64,000 nucleotides of DNA from NCBI GenBank assembly GCA_039177555.1, contig JBCDFV010000018.1:18762-82761 (forward strand), given 5' to 3'. Origin of the DNA: JANQGH01 sp039177555 (GTDB lineage: Bacteria; Pseudomonadota; Alphaproteobacteria; DSM-16000; Inquilinaceae). This document shows positions 34,823 through 43,600 of this stretch, in pieces (position 1 is the first letter of the stretch; each line of letters opens with the position of its first letter). The translations under genes and the position numbers were made by a program. The notes below the pieces were generated by a model. That model saw nothing but the letters and a program-made list of their open reading frames with translations. It was not told the DNA's origin and ran no database searches.

Positions 34823-35583
34823 TGCCCGAACCCGGGGATGCGCATCGCGCGTTCCCAGCGATGCATGCCGAACACCAGGATCGCCACCAGGCCGATATAG
34901 GTGAACAGCAGCACCATCATCATTTCCGGCACGTTCACCGAATCCGACCAGATCTGGTTGGACATGTAGAGCAGTTCGGGCACGGCGATCGCGTAGGCCA
35001 GGGTCGTGGTCTTGACCAGATTGACCAGATTGTTGTTCAGCGCCGGCAGGCAGATGCGGAAGGCCAGCGGCATGATCACTTCGCGATAGATCTGCCACCG
35101 TGTCATGCCCAGCGCCTCCGCCGCCTCGATCGTCGTCGACGGCACCGCCTCGATGCCGGACCGAAAGATCTCGACGTTGAAGGCGCCGGCGAACAGCGAC
35201 AGCGAGATGATGGCCCACTGGTAGTTGGTCAGCAGCGGGACCTGGCGCTCGAACGTCGCCTGGCCGACCTGAAGCTGAGTCGTGACGACAAGAAGCGCGC
35301 CTAAGGCAAAGAAAAAGAAGTATAATTGGGCGAGTGGCGGCGTGTTCCTGAAGATCTGGACATAGCCTTGAACAATGCGCCGCACGATGCCCGACCGGCT
35401 GCCCAACAGCCAAGCACCGAGAATGCCGACCAGGACCGAGAGCACCAGACAGGTGATCGACAGGATGACGGTATTGCCGAGCCCCCGCAGGAACCGGTTG
35501 CGATCAAAGCCGTCATAGACGATCGTCAGGTTGATGCCCGACGTCTGGTAGAACTCACGGAACCAGGTTTCGATCAGTTCCAT
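34819..35583 (-). CDS. Amino-acid ABC transporter permease (first)
   Basis: This 254-residue HisQ/GlnP-type permease has a membrane domain starting GLGNTVILSITCLVLSVLVG. The family motif YVQIFRNTPPLAQLYFFFF lies near residues 90-108, and the EAA-like loop is IEAAEALGMTRWQIYREVIMP. A 114-bp gap separates it from the upstream binding-protein gene. Confidence 0.9.
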   Translation of the reverse strand: MELIETWFREFYQTSGINLTIVYDGFDRNRFLRGLGNTVILSITCLVLSVLVGILGAWLLGSRSGIVRRIVQGYVQIFRNTPPLAQLYFFFFALGALLVVTTQLQVGQATFERQVPLLTNYQWAIISLSLFAGAFNVEIFRSGIEAVPSTTIEAAEALGMTRWQIYREVIMPLAFRICLPALNNNLVNLVKTTTLAYAIAVPELLYMSNQIWSDSVNVPEMMMVLLFTYIGLVAILVFGMHRWERAMRIPGFGQ

Positions 35584-35697
35584 CGGCCGCCCACGGTCAA
35601 ACCCTGCGCTCGGCGGCGCATCAAGACGACATCAGCCCTTGGGATCATAGCCGGGCTTGGGCCGCCGCTTCTTGCGAACCGGCGGCCCCGTTCCCGA

Positions 35698-36522
35698 TCA
35701 GCGATCGATCGACGGGTTTACGCCCACCAGCAGGTCGTGCATGTGCTCGGCAAACGGCGTGTTCGGCACGCCGAACTCGGTCTCCAGTTCCAGGATCCGG
35801 CCGTTGAGGTGCCAGTCGACGATCATGCCGCTCATCAGATCGGCGAACCGGTCCTCGCCAAGCGCCACGGCCAGCGCCCAAGGCGCGTCATCGATCGTCG
35901 GCAGGGGCATTTCGTAGTCCGCCCATTCCGGCTCGCTCAGGCGCGAAACGATGAAGCTGTCGTCATAGACGAAGGCAACGCAGGTGCCTTGCTGAAGCGC
36001 GGTCAGCGCCTCGGCGGTGCCGGTAAACGCGATGATCTCCGCGCCGTACTCTTCCTCGGTCTTGCGGTTATAAAACGCACCCTGAATGCCGCAGACCGGA
36101 ATGCCGTCGAGCTGCTCCCATTCGGTCAGTTGCGCCGCCGACAAGGCAAGAACGTTGGTGCCGGACGAGTAGTAGTTGGGATCGACCGCTTGGACCACCT
36201 CGCGCCGGTCGTTCCGGTCGGTCATGGTCGCGATCATCAGATCGATCTGACCCTGCTCCAGGAACTGCATGCGGTTGGAGGAGACGACCGGCACCAGTTC
36301 CAGATCGACGCCCAGAAGGTCGGCGACGTCCTGCGCCAGGCTGGGCTCGATGCCGACGATGTCGCCGCTCTCGTTCAGAAAGCCATAGGGCGGATAGTCG
36401 GCCTTGACGCCGACGCGCAAAGTGCCGCGCTCGGCTATGTCGTCGAGAACGTCGGCCTGCGCCACCTGGGCGCCCATTGCAAAGACGGCCGCAACGCCAA
36501 CTCCGAGAAGACCATATTTCAT
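35698..36522 (-). CDS. Amino-acid ABC transporter binding protein
   Basis: This 274-residue periplasmic protein of the family 3 type has a signal peptide (GLLGVGVAAVFAMGAQVAQA, cleavage near residue 23). The start of the mature domain, RGTLRVGVKADYPPYGFLNE, is typical. MTDRNDRREVV and the ligand-pocket segment GIPVCGIQGAFYN follow. The exact amino acid or dicarboxylate is unknown. It lies 90 bases downstream of the PanE-like gene on the same strand. Confidence 0.88.
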   Translation of the reverse strand: MKYGLLGVGVAAVFAMGAQVAQADVLDDIAERGTLRVGVKADYPPYGFLNESGDIVGIEPSLAQDVADLLGVDLELVPVVSSNRMQFLEQGQIDLMIATMTDRNDRREVVQAVDPNYYSSGTNVLALSAAQLTEWEQLDGIPVCGIQGAFYNRKTEEEYGAEIIAFTGTAEALTALQQGTCVAFVYDDSFIVSRLSEPEWADYEMPLPTIDDAPWALAVALGEDRFADLMSGMIVDWHLNGRILELETEFGVPNTPFAEHMHDLLVGVNPSIDR

Positions 36523-36612
36523 GAAGTGCCTCGCCTTTTTCAGTTGCTCCGCTTAACGCGCGGATTGGTGGGTGAGTTTAAGCGCTGGGTCGACGAAACG
36601 ACAAGCCCTGCC

Positions 36613-37587
36613 TCACACAGTGCTTACCGAAGCGCCAAGCTGTCGAACCATCGCCAGGATCATGTCGCAGGTCGGCGCAGGCACGCCGACCAGTTCGCCG
36701 ATCTCCACCACGGCGCCGAGCATGGCTTCGATCTCAAGCGACTTTCCGGCCTCCAGATCCTGCAGCATAGACGTCTTGTGGGCGCCCACTTCCATCGCGC
36801 CTTCGATACGCTTGTCGACATCGATGGGGAACTTCACCCCGGTTGTCTCCGCCAGCGCCTGGCCCTCGACCATCATGGCGCGGACGACGGCACGGGTGCC
36901 GGGATCCGACGCGATGGTGCCAAGCGTCGCGCGGGTCAGCGCCGATACCGGATTGAAGGCCAGGTTGCCCCACAGCTTGACCCAGATCTCGTCGCGAATG
37001 CGCGGCCTGACCGGCACCTTCAGGCCGGCCGCCATCATCGCCTTGGACAGCGCCGTGACACGGTCGCTGCGCGACCCGTCCGGCTCACCCAAGGTGAACC
37101 GGTTGGAATAGGTGTGCTCGATAACCCCCGGCTCGACAATCGAGGCGGCCGGATAGACGACGCAGCCGATCGCCCGGCGCGGATGCAGGGCATCCCAGAT
37201 CGTCCCGTCCGGATCGACGCTTTTCAGCCGCAGCCCGTCAAATGCGCCGCCCTGGCCGTAGAAGTACCAGTAAGGCACGCCGTTCATGGCGGTGACGACC
37301 GCCGTTTCCGGCCCCAGCATGCGGGCGATCTGCGGCGTCGCCGGCGCCAACGCCTGTGCCTTGACCCCGATCACGACATAGTCCGGCTTCCCGACGGCGT
37401 CCGGATCGTCCGTGAACTGCGCCTTAACGACGTGGCGCTCGCCGTCCGAAATCAGGGTCAGGCCGTTGGCCTGCATGGCGGCCAGGTGCGGGCCACGCGC
37501 GAAAAAGGTCACGTCCACGCCTGAGAGCGCGAGCTTTGCGCCCAGATAGCCGCCGATAGCCCCGGCGCCGAAAATCACGATCCGCAT
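36613..37587 (-). CDS. Ketopantoate reductase family protein (PanE/ApbA-like)
   Basis: This is a 324-residue NADPH-dependent reductase. It starts MRIVIFGAGAIGGYLGAKLA, the dinucleotide-binding fold, with further family motifs VIGVKAQAL and WVKLWGNLAFNPVSALTRAT (catalytic Lys and Asn region). PanE reduces 2-dehydropantoate to pantoate for coenzyme A synthesis. Paralogues act on other 2-keto acids, and the operon with an acyl-CoA ligase and an amino-acid importer suggests such a catabolic role. The ATG at 37587 follows GGGAGACC. Confidence 0.82.
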   Translation of the reverse strand: MRIVIFGAGAIGGYLGAKLALSGVDVTFFARGPHLAAMQANGLTLISDGERHVVKAQFTDDPDAVGKPDYVVIGVKAQALAPATPQIARMLGPETAVVTAMNGVPYWYFYGQGGAFDGLRLKSVDPDGTIWDALHPRRAIGCVVYPAASIVEPGVIEHTYSNRFTLGEPDGSRSDRVTALSKAMMAAGLKVPVRPRIRDEIWVKLWGNLAFNPVSALTRATLGTIASDPGTRAVVRAMMVEGQALAETTGVKFPIDVDKRIEGAMEVGAHKTSMLQDLEAGKSLEIEAMLGAVVEIGELVGVPAPTCDMILAMVRQLGASVSTV

Positions 37588-37609
37588 CAGCGGTCTCCCG
37601 GTGTTCTTG

Positions 37610-39133
37610 TTATGTGTCCGCAGGCACCAAACCCAGCTTTTGGGCAAGCCCAATCCGTTGCAGCTTGCCCGTCGCGCCCTTCGGTATCTCCTTCAGGAAG
37701 ACCACCGTGCGCGGCACCTTGAAGTCGGCCAGCCGTTGCCTGGCAAAGTCGCGGATGTCGCCTTCCGTCGCGGTCTCGCCGTCGCGCAGCACGATGGCGG
37801 CGGCGACCTCTTCGCCCAACTTGTCGTGCGGCATGGCAAATGTCACGACCTGCGCCACGGCCGGGTGGTCCATCAGGATCTCGTCCACCTCCAAGGGGCT
37901 GACCTTCTCGCCGCCGCGGTTGATCAGCTCTTTCAGGCGGCCCGTGATGTGCAGGTAGCCATCCTCGTCCATCGTGCCCTGATCGCCCGTCCGAAACCAG
38001 CCATCGACAAAGGCATCCGCGTTGGCCGACGGGTTGGCCTCATAGCCGTGCGTGACGTTCGGCCCCCTGATGACGATCTCGCCGACACCGCCGGCGCCGA
38101 GATGCGCCCCGCCCTCGCCCAGGATCGCCACCTCCGGGCCGGCGGCGGAGCCGACCGACCCCGGCTTGCGTTTGCCCGGCGGCAAGCGGTTGGAGGTCAT
38201 CTGATGCGCGGCCTCGGTCATGCCGTAGCTTTCGATCACCGGGCAGCCAAAGGTCTCTTCCAGCCGTTTCATGACCTGTGGCGGCAGGGATGCCGACGAG
38301 GACCGCAGCAGGCGCAAACGGGCCCCGGCGGTGATGTCGCCCTGCCGTGCGGCGCGCGCCAGGATCGCTTGATACATCGTCGGAACGGCCGTGATCCAGG
38401 TCGGCCGCACAGCGTCGAGCCAGGAGAAGAAGCGCAGGGCATTGAAGCCGGGTGTGCAGACGACGGAGCCGCCGGCCGCCAGCGACGACAGGACCGCCGC
38501 GATCAACCCGTGGATGTGAAACAGCGGCATGATGTTCAAGCAGACATCGTCCGGCGACAGATGGACCGTCTCGCCGATATGCCGCGCCGACGCGGCGATG
38601 TTGGCCTGGGTCAGGGGCACGATCTTAGGCCGCGATGTCGTGCCCGATGTGTGCAGGATCAGCGCCACGTCATCCGGCTCGGCAAAGCCGCCCCGGTCCA
38701 GCGCGCCGATGCCGGAGGTCGGGCCGCCCAACGTGAAATCACCAGCCTCGCCCGGCCGTAGCTCGATGATCGCCAGCCCCATCTTCTCTGCGGCAGCGCG
38801 GGCCGGCGTTTCGTCTCCTGCTTGAACGACCAGAGCCTTGGCCTGCAAGTCGCTCAAATAGAACGAAAACTCCTCTTCACGATAGGCCGGGTTCAAGGGT
38901 GCCGTTGTCGCGCCGGCGCCGATCGAAACGAACGCGGCCGCCATGGCTGGGCCGTTCGGCAGGACGATGGCAACCCGATCGTTTCGGCCGATGCCCATAC
39001 CGTTCAGCGCTTCGACCGTGCGATGGACGAGGTCATGTAGCCCCTTGAAATCAAGCGTCTTTTGATCCGGCGCACCGATCGCCGGCGCGCTGTCATTGCC
39101 GGCTGCCAGCAAGGCGCGGATGGTCGTTGTCAT
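37610..39133 (-). CDS. Acyl-CoA synthetase, oxalyl-CoA synthetase-like
   Basis: This is a 507-residue AMP-forming CoA ligase. The P-loop LHTSGTTSRPKIVPLTQ (about residues 160-176) and SYGMTEAAHQMTSN (about 295-308) match the AAE3/Pcs60 subgroup, known for oxalate-CoA ligase activity, better than the general acyl-CoA group. DGWFRTGDQG and the C-terminal catalytic Lys in KGATGKLQR are present. The start at 39133 was chosen because a purine-rich GGGGGAACCAGGA precedes it. It is the first gene of the operon that continues into panE (22 bases) and the amino-acid importer. Its real substrate may be oxalate or another short dicarboxylate. Confidence 0.86.
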   Translation of the reverse strand: MTTTIRALLAAGNDSAPAIGAPDQKTLDFKGLHDLVHRTVEALNGMGIGRNDRVAIVLPNGPAMAAAFVSIGAGATTAPLNPAYREEEFSFYLSDLQAKALVVQAGDETPARAAAEKMGLAIIELRPGEAGDFTLGGPTSGIGALDRGGFAEPDDVALILHTSGTTSRPKIVPLTQANIAASARHIGETVHLSPDDVCLNIMPLFHIHGLIAAVLSSLAAGGSVVCTPGFNALRFFSWLDAVRPTWITAVPTMYQAILARAARQGDITAGARLRLLRSSSASLPPQVMKRLEETFGCPVIESYGMTEAAHQMTSNRLPPGKRKPGSVGSAAGPEVAILGEGGAHLGAGGVGEIVIRGPNVTHGYEANPSANADAFVDGWFRTGDQGTMDEDGYLHITGRLKELINRGGEKVSPLEVDEILMDHPAVAQVVTFAMPHDKLGEEVAAAIVLRDGETATEGDIRDFARQRLADFKVPRTVVFLKEIPKGATGKLQRIGLAQKLGLVPADT

Positions 39134-39297
39134 TCCTGGTTCCCCCGGGCCGGAATCGCCCGCCCGCAAAAGAGCGGCTGGGACACGGCGCGTCAAGATC
39201 GGCGTGGATTGCTGTCATTAGGGTGTCAGCAGGGTCCATGGTAGTCATCGACCATGTCGCCAGCGTCCATCACGAGACCGATTGTCGAGCCGCCGCT

Positions 39298-40425
39298 ATG
39301 CCCGAACCCTTCAAGAACTTCTTCAATCTCGACGTCATCGAAGGCATGGCCGGGCATTTCCGCCGCGCCTGGCCCGAGTTCGACGAGACCGGCTTTGTCG
39401 CCGCGGCATCGGCCAACTTGGCGGCGCTGGAACTGAAGGAAAGATCGGCGCAGATCACGGCGGCGATGGCGACCTATCTGCCAGAAGACTTCGAACATGC
39501 CGGCGCCATCATGTTGGCGAGCCTGGCGCCGGCGCATGACGGCGATATCGGCGGCGCGGTCGTCGACGCGCAAGGGATCGCAGGTTGGGGTGTCATGCCC
39601 ATGACGGCCTATGTCGGCGGGCATGGCCTCGGCCACTTCGATCTTTCCATGACGTTGCTGAAGGAGATGACCAAGCGGTTCAGTTCCGAATTCGGCATTC
39701 GCTTCTTCCTGCTGGACGACCCGGACAGGACGTTGGCGACGCTGGTGCAGTGGACCACCGACCCTGACCGCCATGTCAGGCGCCTGTGTTCCGAAGGCAC
39801 CCGCCCGCGCCTGCCCTGGGCCATGCAATTGCCGGACTTCATCAGGGACCCAGCCCCGCTGCTGCCGATCCTGGAGGCGCTGAAGGATGACCCTTCGGAC
39901 TATGTGCGGCGGTCCGTGGCGAACAACCTGAACGACATCGCCAAAGATCACCCGGACCTGGTGGCGGAGATCGCGGCGCAATGGCTGAGGGGTGCGAGCC
40001 GTGAGCGTCAGCACCTGGTTCGGCATGCCTGCCGGACGCTGATCAAGCAGGGGCACCGGCCGACGCTGAAGGCGCTCGGCTACGGCCGCCCTGAAGTGAC
40101 GGTGGCCGATTTGACGATCGAAACGCCACAAGTGACCTTCGGCGACGCGCTGGCGTTCACACTGGTTCTGGACTCGACCCGCGACCAACCTCAGCCGCTG
40201 GTTATCGACTACGCCATCCACCATCGAAAGGCCAATGGCGGCACCACCGGCAAGGTTTTCAAATGGAAGACACTGACGCTCGAACCAAAAGAACGCCATG
40301 AGGCAAGCCGGCGGCATTCGATCCGCCAGATCACCACGCGCCAATACTATCCCGGCACGCATGGGCTTGAGATCCTGATCAACGGCGTATCGGTTGCGTC
40401 GGATAAGTTCGAACTGGTTATGTAG
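39298..40425 (+). CDS. AlkD-like HEAT-repeat DNA alkylation repair protein
   Basis: This is a 375-residue protein. The N-terminal two thirds are helical with HEAT repeats (EALKDDPSDYVRRSVANNLN and SRERQHLVRHACRTLIK), as in AlkC/AlkD DNA glycosylases. WAMQLPDFIRDPAPLLPIL and GIRFFLLDDPDRTL are family-like segments. The C-terminal 100 residues look like a beta-sandwich (YAIHHRKANGGTTGKVFKWK). Such enzymes excise alkylated bases; activity here is inferred. The ATG at 39298 gives the usual N-terminus MPEPFKNFF; an ATG at 39238 is an alternative. Confidence 0.82.
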   Translation: MPEPFKNFFNLDVIEGMAGHFRRAWPEFDETGFVAAASANLAALELKERSAQITAAMATYLPEDFEHAGAIMLASLAPAHDGDIGGAVVDAQGIAGWGVMPMTAYVGGHGLGHFDLSMTLLKEMTKRFSSEFGIRFFLLDDPDRTLATLVQWTTDPDRHVRRLCSEGTRPRLPWAMQLPDFIRDPAPLLPILEALKDDPSDYVRRSVANNLNDIAKDHPDLVAEIAAQWLRGASRERQHLVRHACRTLIKQGHRPTLKALGYGRPEVTVADLTIETPQVTFGDALAFTLVLDSTRDQPQPLVIDYAIHHRKANGGTTGKVFKWKTLTLEPKERHEASRRHSIRQITTRQYYPGTHGLEILINGVSVASDKFELVM

Positions 40426-40622
40426 GCTATCGGCGCATCTGATGAGTTTTGGTTATTGATATTAATACTTTAGTTGTTGGACACTTATTCAAGAGAAACT
40501 TAGGCTGACCTCGAACCTGACAGTCGATCAGCGAGGCCGTGTTCGGTCTTGGAAATAACCCAAAAAAAATGGCCAAAAATCTAGTCGGATTGTCCGGTTC
40601 CCAATGAAAAAGGGGGATCGAG
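40426..40622. promoter_or_regulatory. AT-rich leader before the giant RTX/Hcp gene
   Basis: This 197-bp stretch is much more AT-rich than its surroundings, with TATTGATATTAATACTTTAG near 40455 and an A-run at 40560-40568. It should hold the promoter and perhaps a regulator or nucleoid-protein site. AAAAAGGGGGATCGAG just before 40623 supplies a very strong RBS. Confidence 0.5.
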
Positions 40623-43600
40623 ATGCCGAGATTTTGGAAAAATAGTTTTCGACGCAGCGAGTATCAGGCCGAAACTATTTGGTCATCGCAAGTCAACAAT
40701 TCGACTGACTATCGGATTGGTGACCCCGGACAATGGCGATTCGGCGGCTGGCGCGCGGACGAGATTGTCGGCACCGACGGTAATGACTGGCTCTTCGGCC
40801 TCTGGGGCAACGACCGGCTGATCGGCGGTGCGGGCAACGACCGTGTATTCGGCGGGGGCGGCAATGACCATATCGAGGGCAATGAAGGCGACGACCTGCT
40901 GTCCGGCGGATCTGGCAACGATGCCCTGACCGGCGGGGCGGGAACCGACTTGCTGCTGGGCGGTCGCGGCGACGACACCGCACACTTCCAATCCACGTTC
41001 GACGATTATGCGATCAGCCAGATCGGCCCTGTCTGGCGGGTCAAGCATCTCGGCGGCGACAGCGCCGACGGCACCGATTTCCTCGCCGGCGTCGAGCGAT
41101 TGGTGTTCGCGGACGGGTTCGAGGTCTTTCTGGACGATCGCAATACGCTGCCCTTTGGCATCACCGACCAGGCCAGCGTCGACGAGGCAGCGACGATCGA
41201 GAAGGCGGCGGTCGACGGGCTGCTCGCCAACGACATCGATTTCAACGGCGACACGCTGACCGTCGGCACGGTCGAGGGGTCGGCCGTCCATGTCGGGGCC
41301 GAGATCGCGCTGCTGTCCGGGGCGCTGCTGACCGTCAATGAGGACGGCTCGTACAGCTACGATCCGAACGGCGTTTTCGACGATCTGGGCGACGGAGAAG
41401 AAGCCACCGATAGCTTTGTCTACCAGGCCTCCGACGGCCAAGGCCTCTCGGCGCCGGTCACGGTCGAGATCACGATCACCGGATCCGTGGCCCTGACCCA
41501 GGGGGCCGCCATCGACGGGTACGTCTCCGGCGCGACGGTGTTCGCGGACGCCGATGGTGATGGCCAGCAAGACCAGGGCGAGGCCTCGGCGGTCACCGAT
41601 GCCAGCGGGAGCTTTGTGCTGGCCGATGCCGAGGGCCAGCTGATCCTTTCCGGCGGCATCGACGTGTCGACCGGCCTGCCGTTCCTCGGTCAGCTGCGAG
41701 CGCCCGCCGGTTCGACGGTCGTGACCCCGCTGACGACGCTGATCGTCGTGTTGATGGAGCTTGGCCTCACCGAACAAGGCGCGGCCGCGAGGATCGCCGA
41801 TGCCTTTGGCCTGGGCGATGTCGGCGACCTGACCGGCTTCGACCCGATCGCTGCCGCACTGTCAGGCGACCCCGGCCAATCGGCCAGCGGCATCAACGCC
41901 CAGTCGGTCGCGGTCCAGGTTCAAAACACGATCCAGCAGATCGCCGCCCTGCTCAACGGCGCCGGACTGCAGCCGAGCCAGGCGCAAAACGCGGCCATCG
42001 ACGCGCTGGCCGGCGCGCTCGCCGAAACCACGGGGCCGATCGATCTCAGTGACCCGTCGATGATTGCAGAGATCGTCAATACGGCGTGCGGCGGCGGCCC
42101 GCTATCCGAAGAAACCTTGGCCGGTGCGGCAAGCGTGATTGCGGAGACCAACGGCGCGACCCAAACCGCCGCCCAAAATCCGGCCGACGCGACCTCCGTG
42201 CTGGAGGAAATCGCCCAAGTTCAGATCGTCGTGCAAACCGGCGCCGCACCGGCCTTGGCAGAGGCCGGAGGCACAGACGACAGTTCGGCTGCGGAGGAGG
42301 CGTTTACGGGTCAGGCGCTGGACGATGCCGTCGTCGACGCGGCCGACGATGTCGGTGACGTCGACGGCGGCACGACCGGCACGGATTTGCCGGAAACCTT
42401 TGCCGGGACCGACGGAAACGACTTCGTCGACGGGCGCGGCGGCGCCGACGTCTTCGATCTCAGGGCCTACTCCAAGCTGGGTTACGAGATCACCATCGGC
42501 CAGAACGGCGCGCCGACGATCATTAAGGATATCGATCCCGGCGACGGCGACACCGGCACCGACACGCTGGTCAATGTGGAGCTAGCCTTCTTCGCCGATG
42601 CGCGCGTGTTCCTGGACGGCAGCAACAGCGCGCCGGTGTTGGTCGACCGCATTTCGACGCCGACGCAGGAGAACCAGACCGGCACGGGCCTGCGCTTCAC
42701 CGTGGTCGACCCGGATGGCGACGACATCGGCTACAGCCTGTCCGGTGGCGCCGACAGGGACCTGTTCGACATTGATCCGTCGACCGGTTTCGTCACCTTC
42801 AAGGCCGCGCCGGACTTCGAGGCGCCGGGAGATGCCGACGGTGACAACAGTTACGAGATCGTGATCCGCGCCAGCGACGCGTTCGACTTCACAGAGTTCG
42901 ACGGCAGCGTCAGTGTCGCGAACGTCGACGAAGCCCCGGTTTTCACCTCGCAGGGGTTCGTCGCCATTGCCGAGAACGCGACGGCGCCCGTGTACAGGCC
43001 CGCCGCCTTTGACCCCGACGGTCAACCCGTGAAGCTCTCCCTCCTTGGCGGCCCGGATGCCAGCCTCTTCCTCTTTGACACAGTCACCGAAGAACTGCGG
43101 TTTCGAATGCCGCCCGACTTCGAGGCGCCGGGCGACGCCAATGGTGACAACATCTATGAGGTGACGATCGGCGCCGATGACGGGTCGACCGTGTCCACGC
43201 AGAATGTTCACGTGCGGGTGGAGAACACGCCCGGCGATGAGCCGCTGACCTACTTCCTGAAGATCGAGGGGCTGGAGCGCGGCAACTCGACGGATCCCGA
43301 TTATCCGGCGGGCGAAGGGTGGATCGAGGTCGATGCCTTTGCCTTTGGTGTCAACGGCGATATCACGGTGACGCCGGGCGAAACGGATGTCGAGATCGGT
43401 CAACCAGGGCTCAGCAACCTGACGATCAATTTCGGCGCTACGGGGTTCGACATGGCGCGCCTTGACGCGAACCTGGTCTCGGGCGCGCCGCTGGGCGACG
43501 CCATCTTGGTCGGTATCTCGTCGGAGGCGGTCGGGCCGAACGGAGAGCCCCCGTCGAATCGCGAACTGGTTCGGTTTGAGGTTACTGGATCAGCGGTCAC

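Noticed and set aside
35326..37524. Long plus-strand open frame (over 700 codons)
   Set aside because: It runs antisense to the binding-protein and PanE genes, which have clear motifs. The composition (Arg/Gly/Gln/His-rich) is that of a GC-rich shadow frame.
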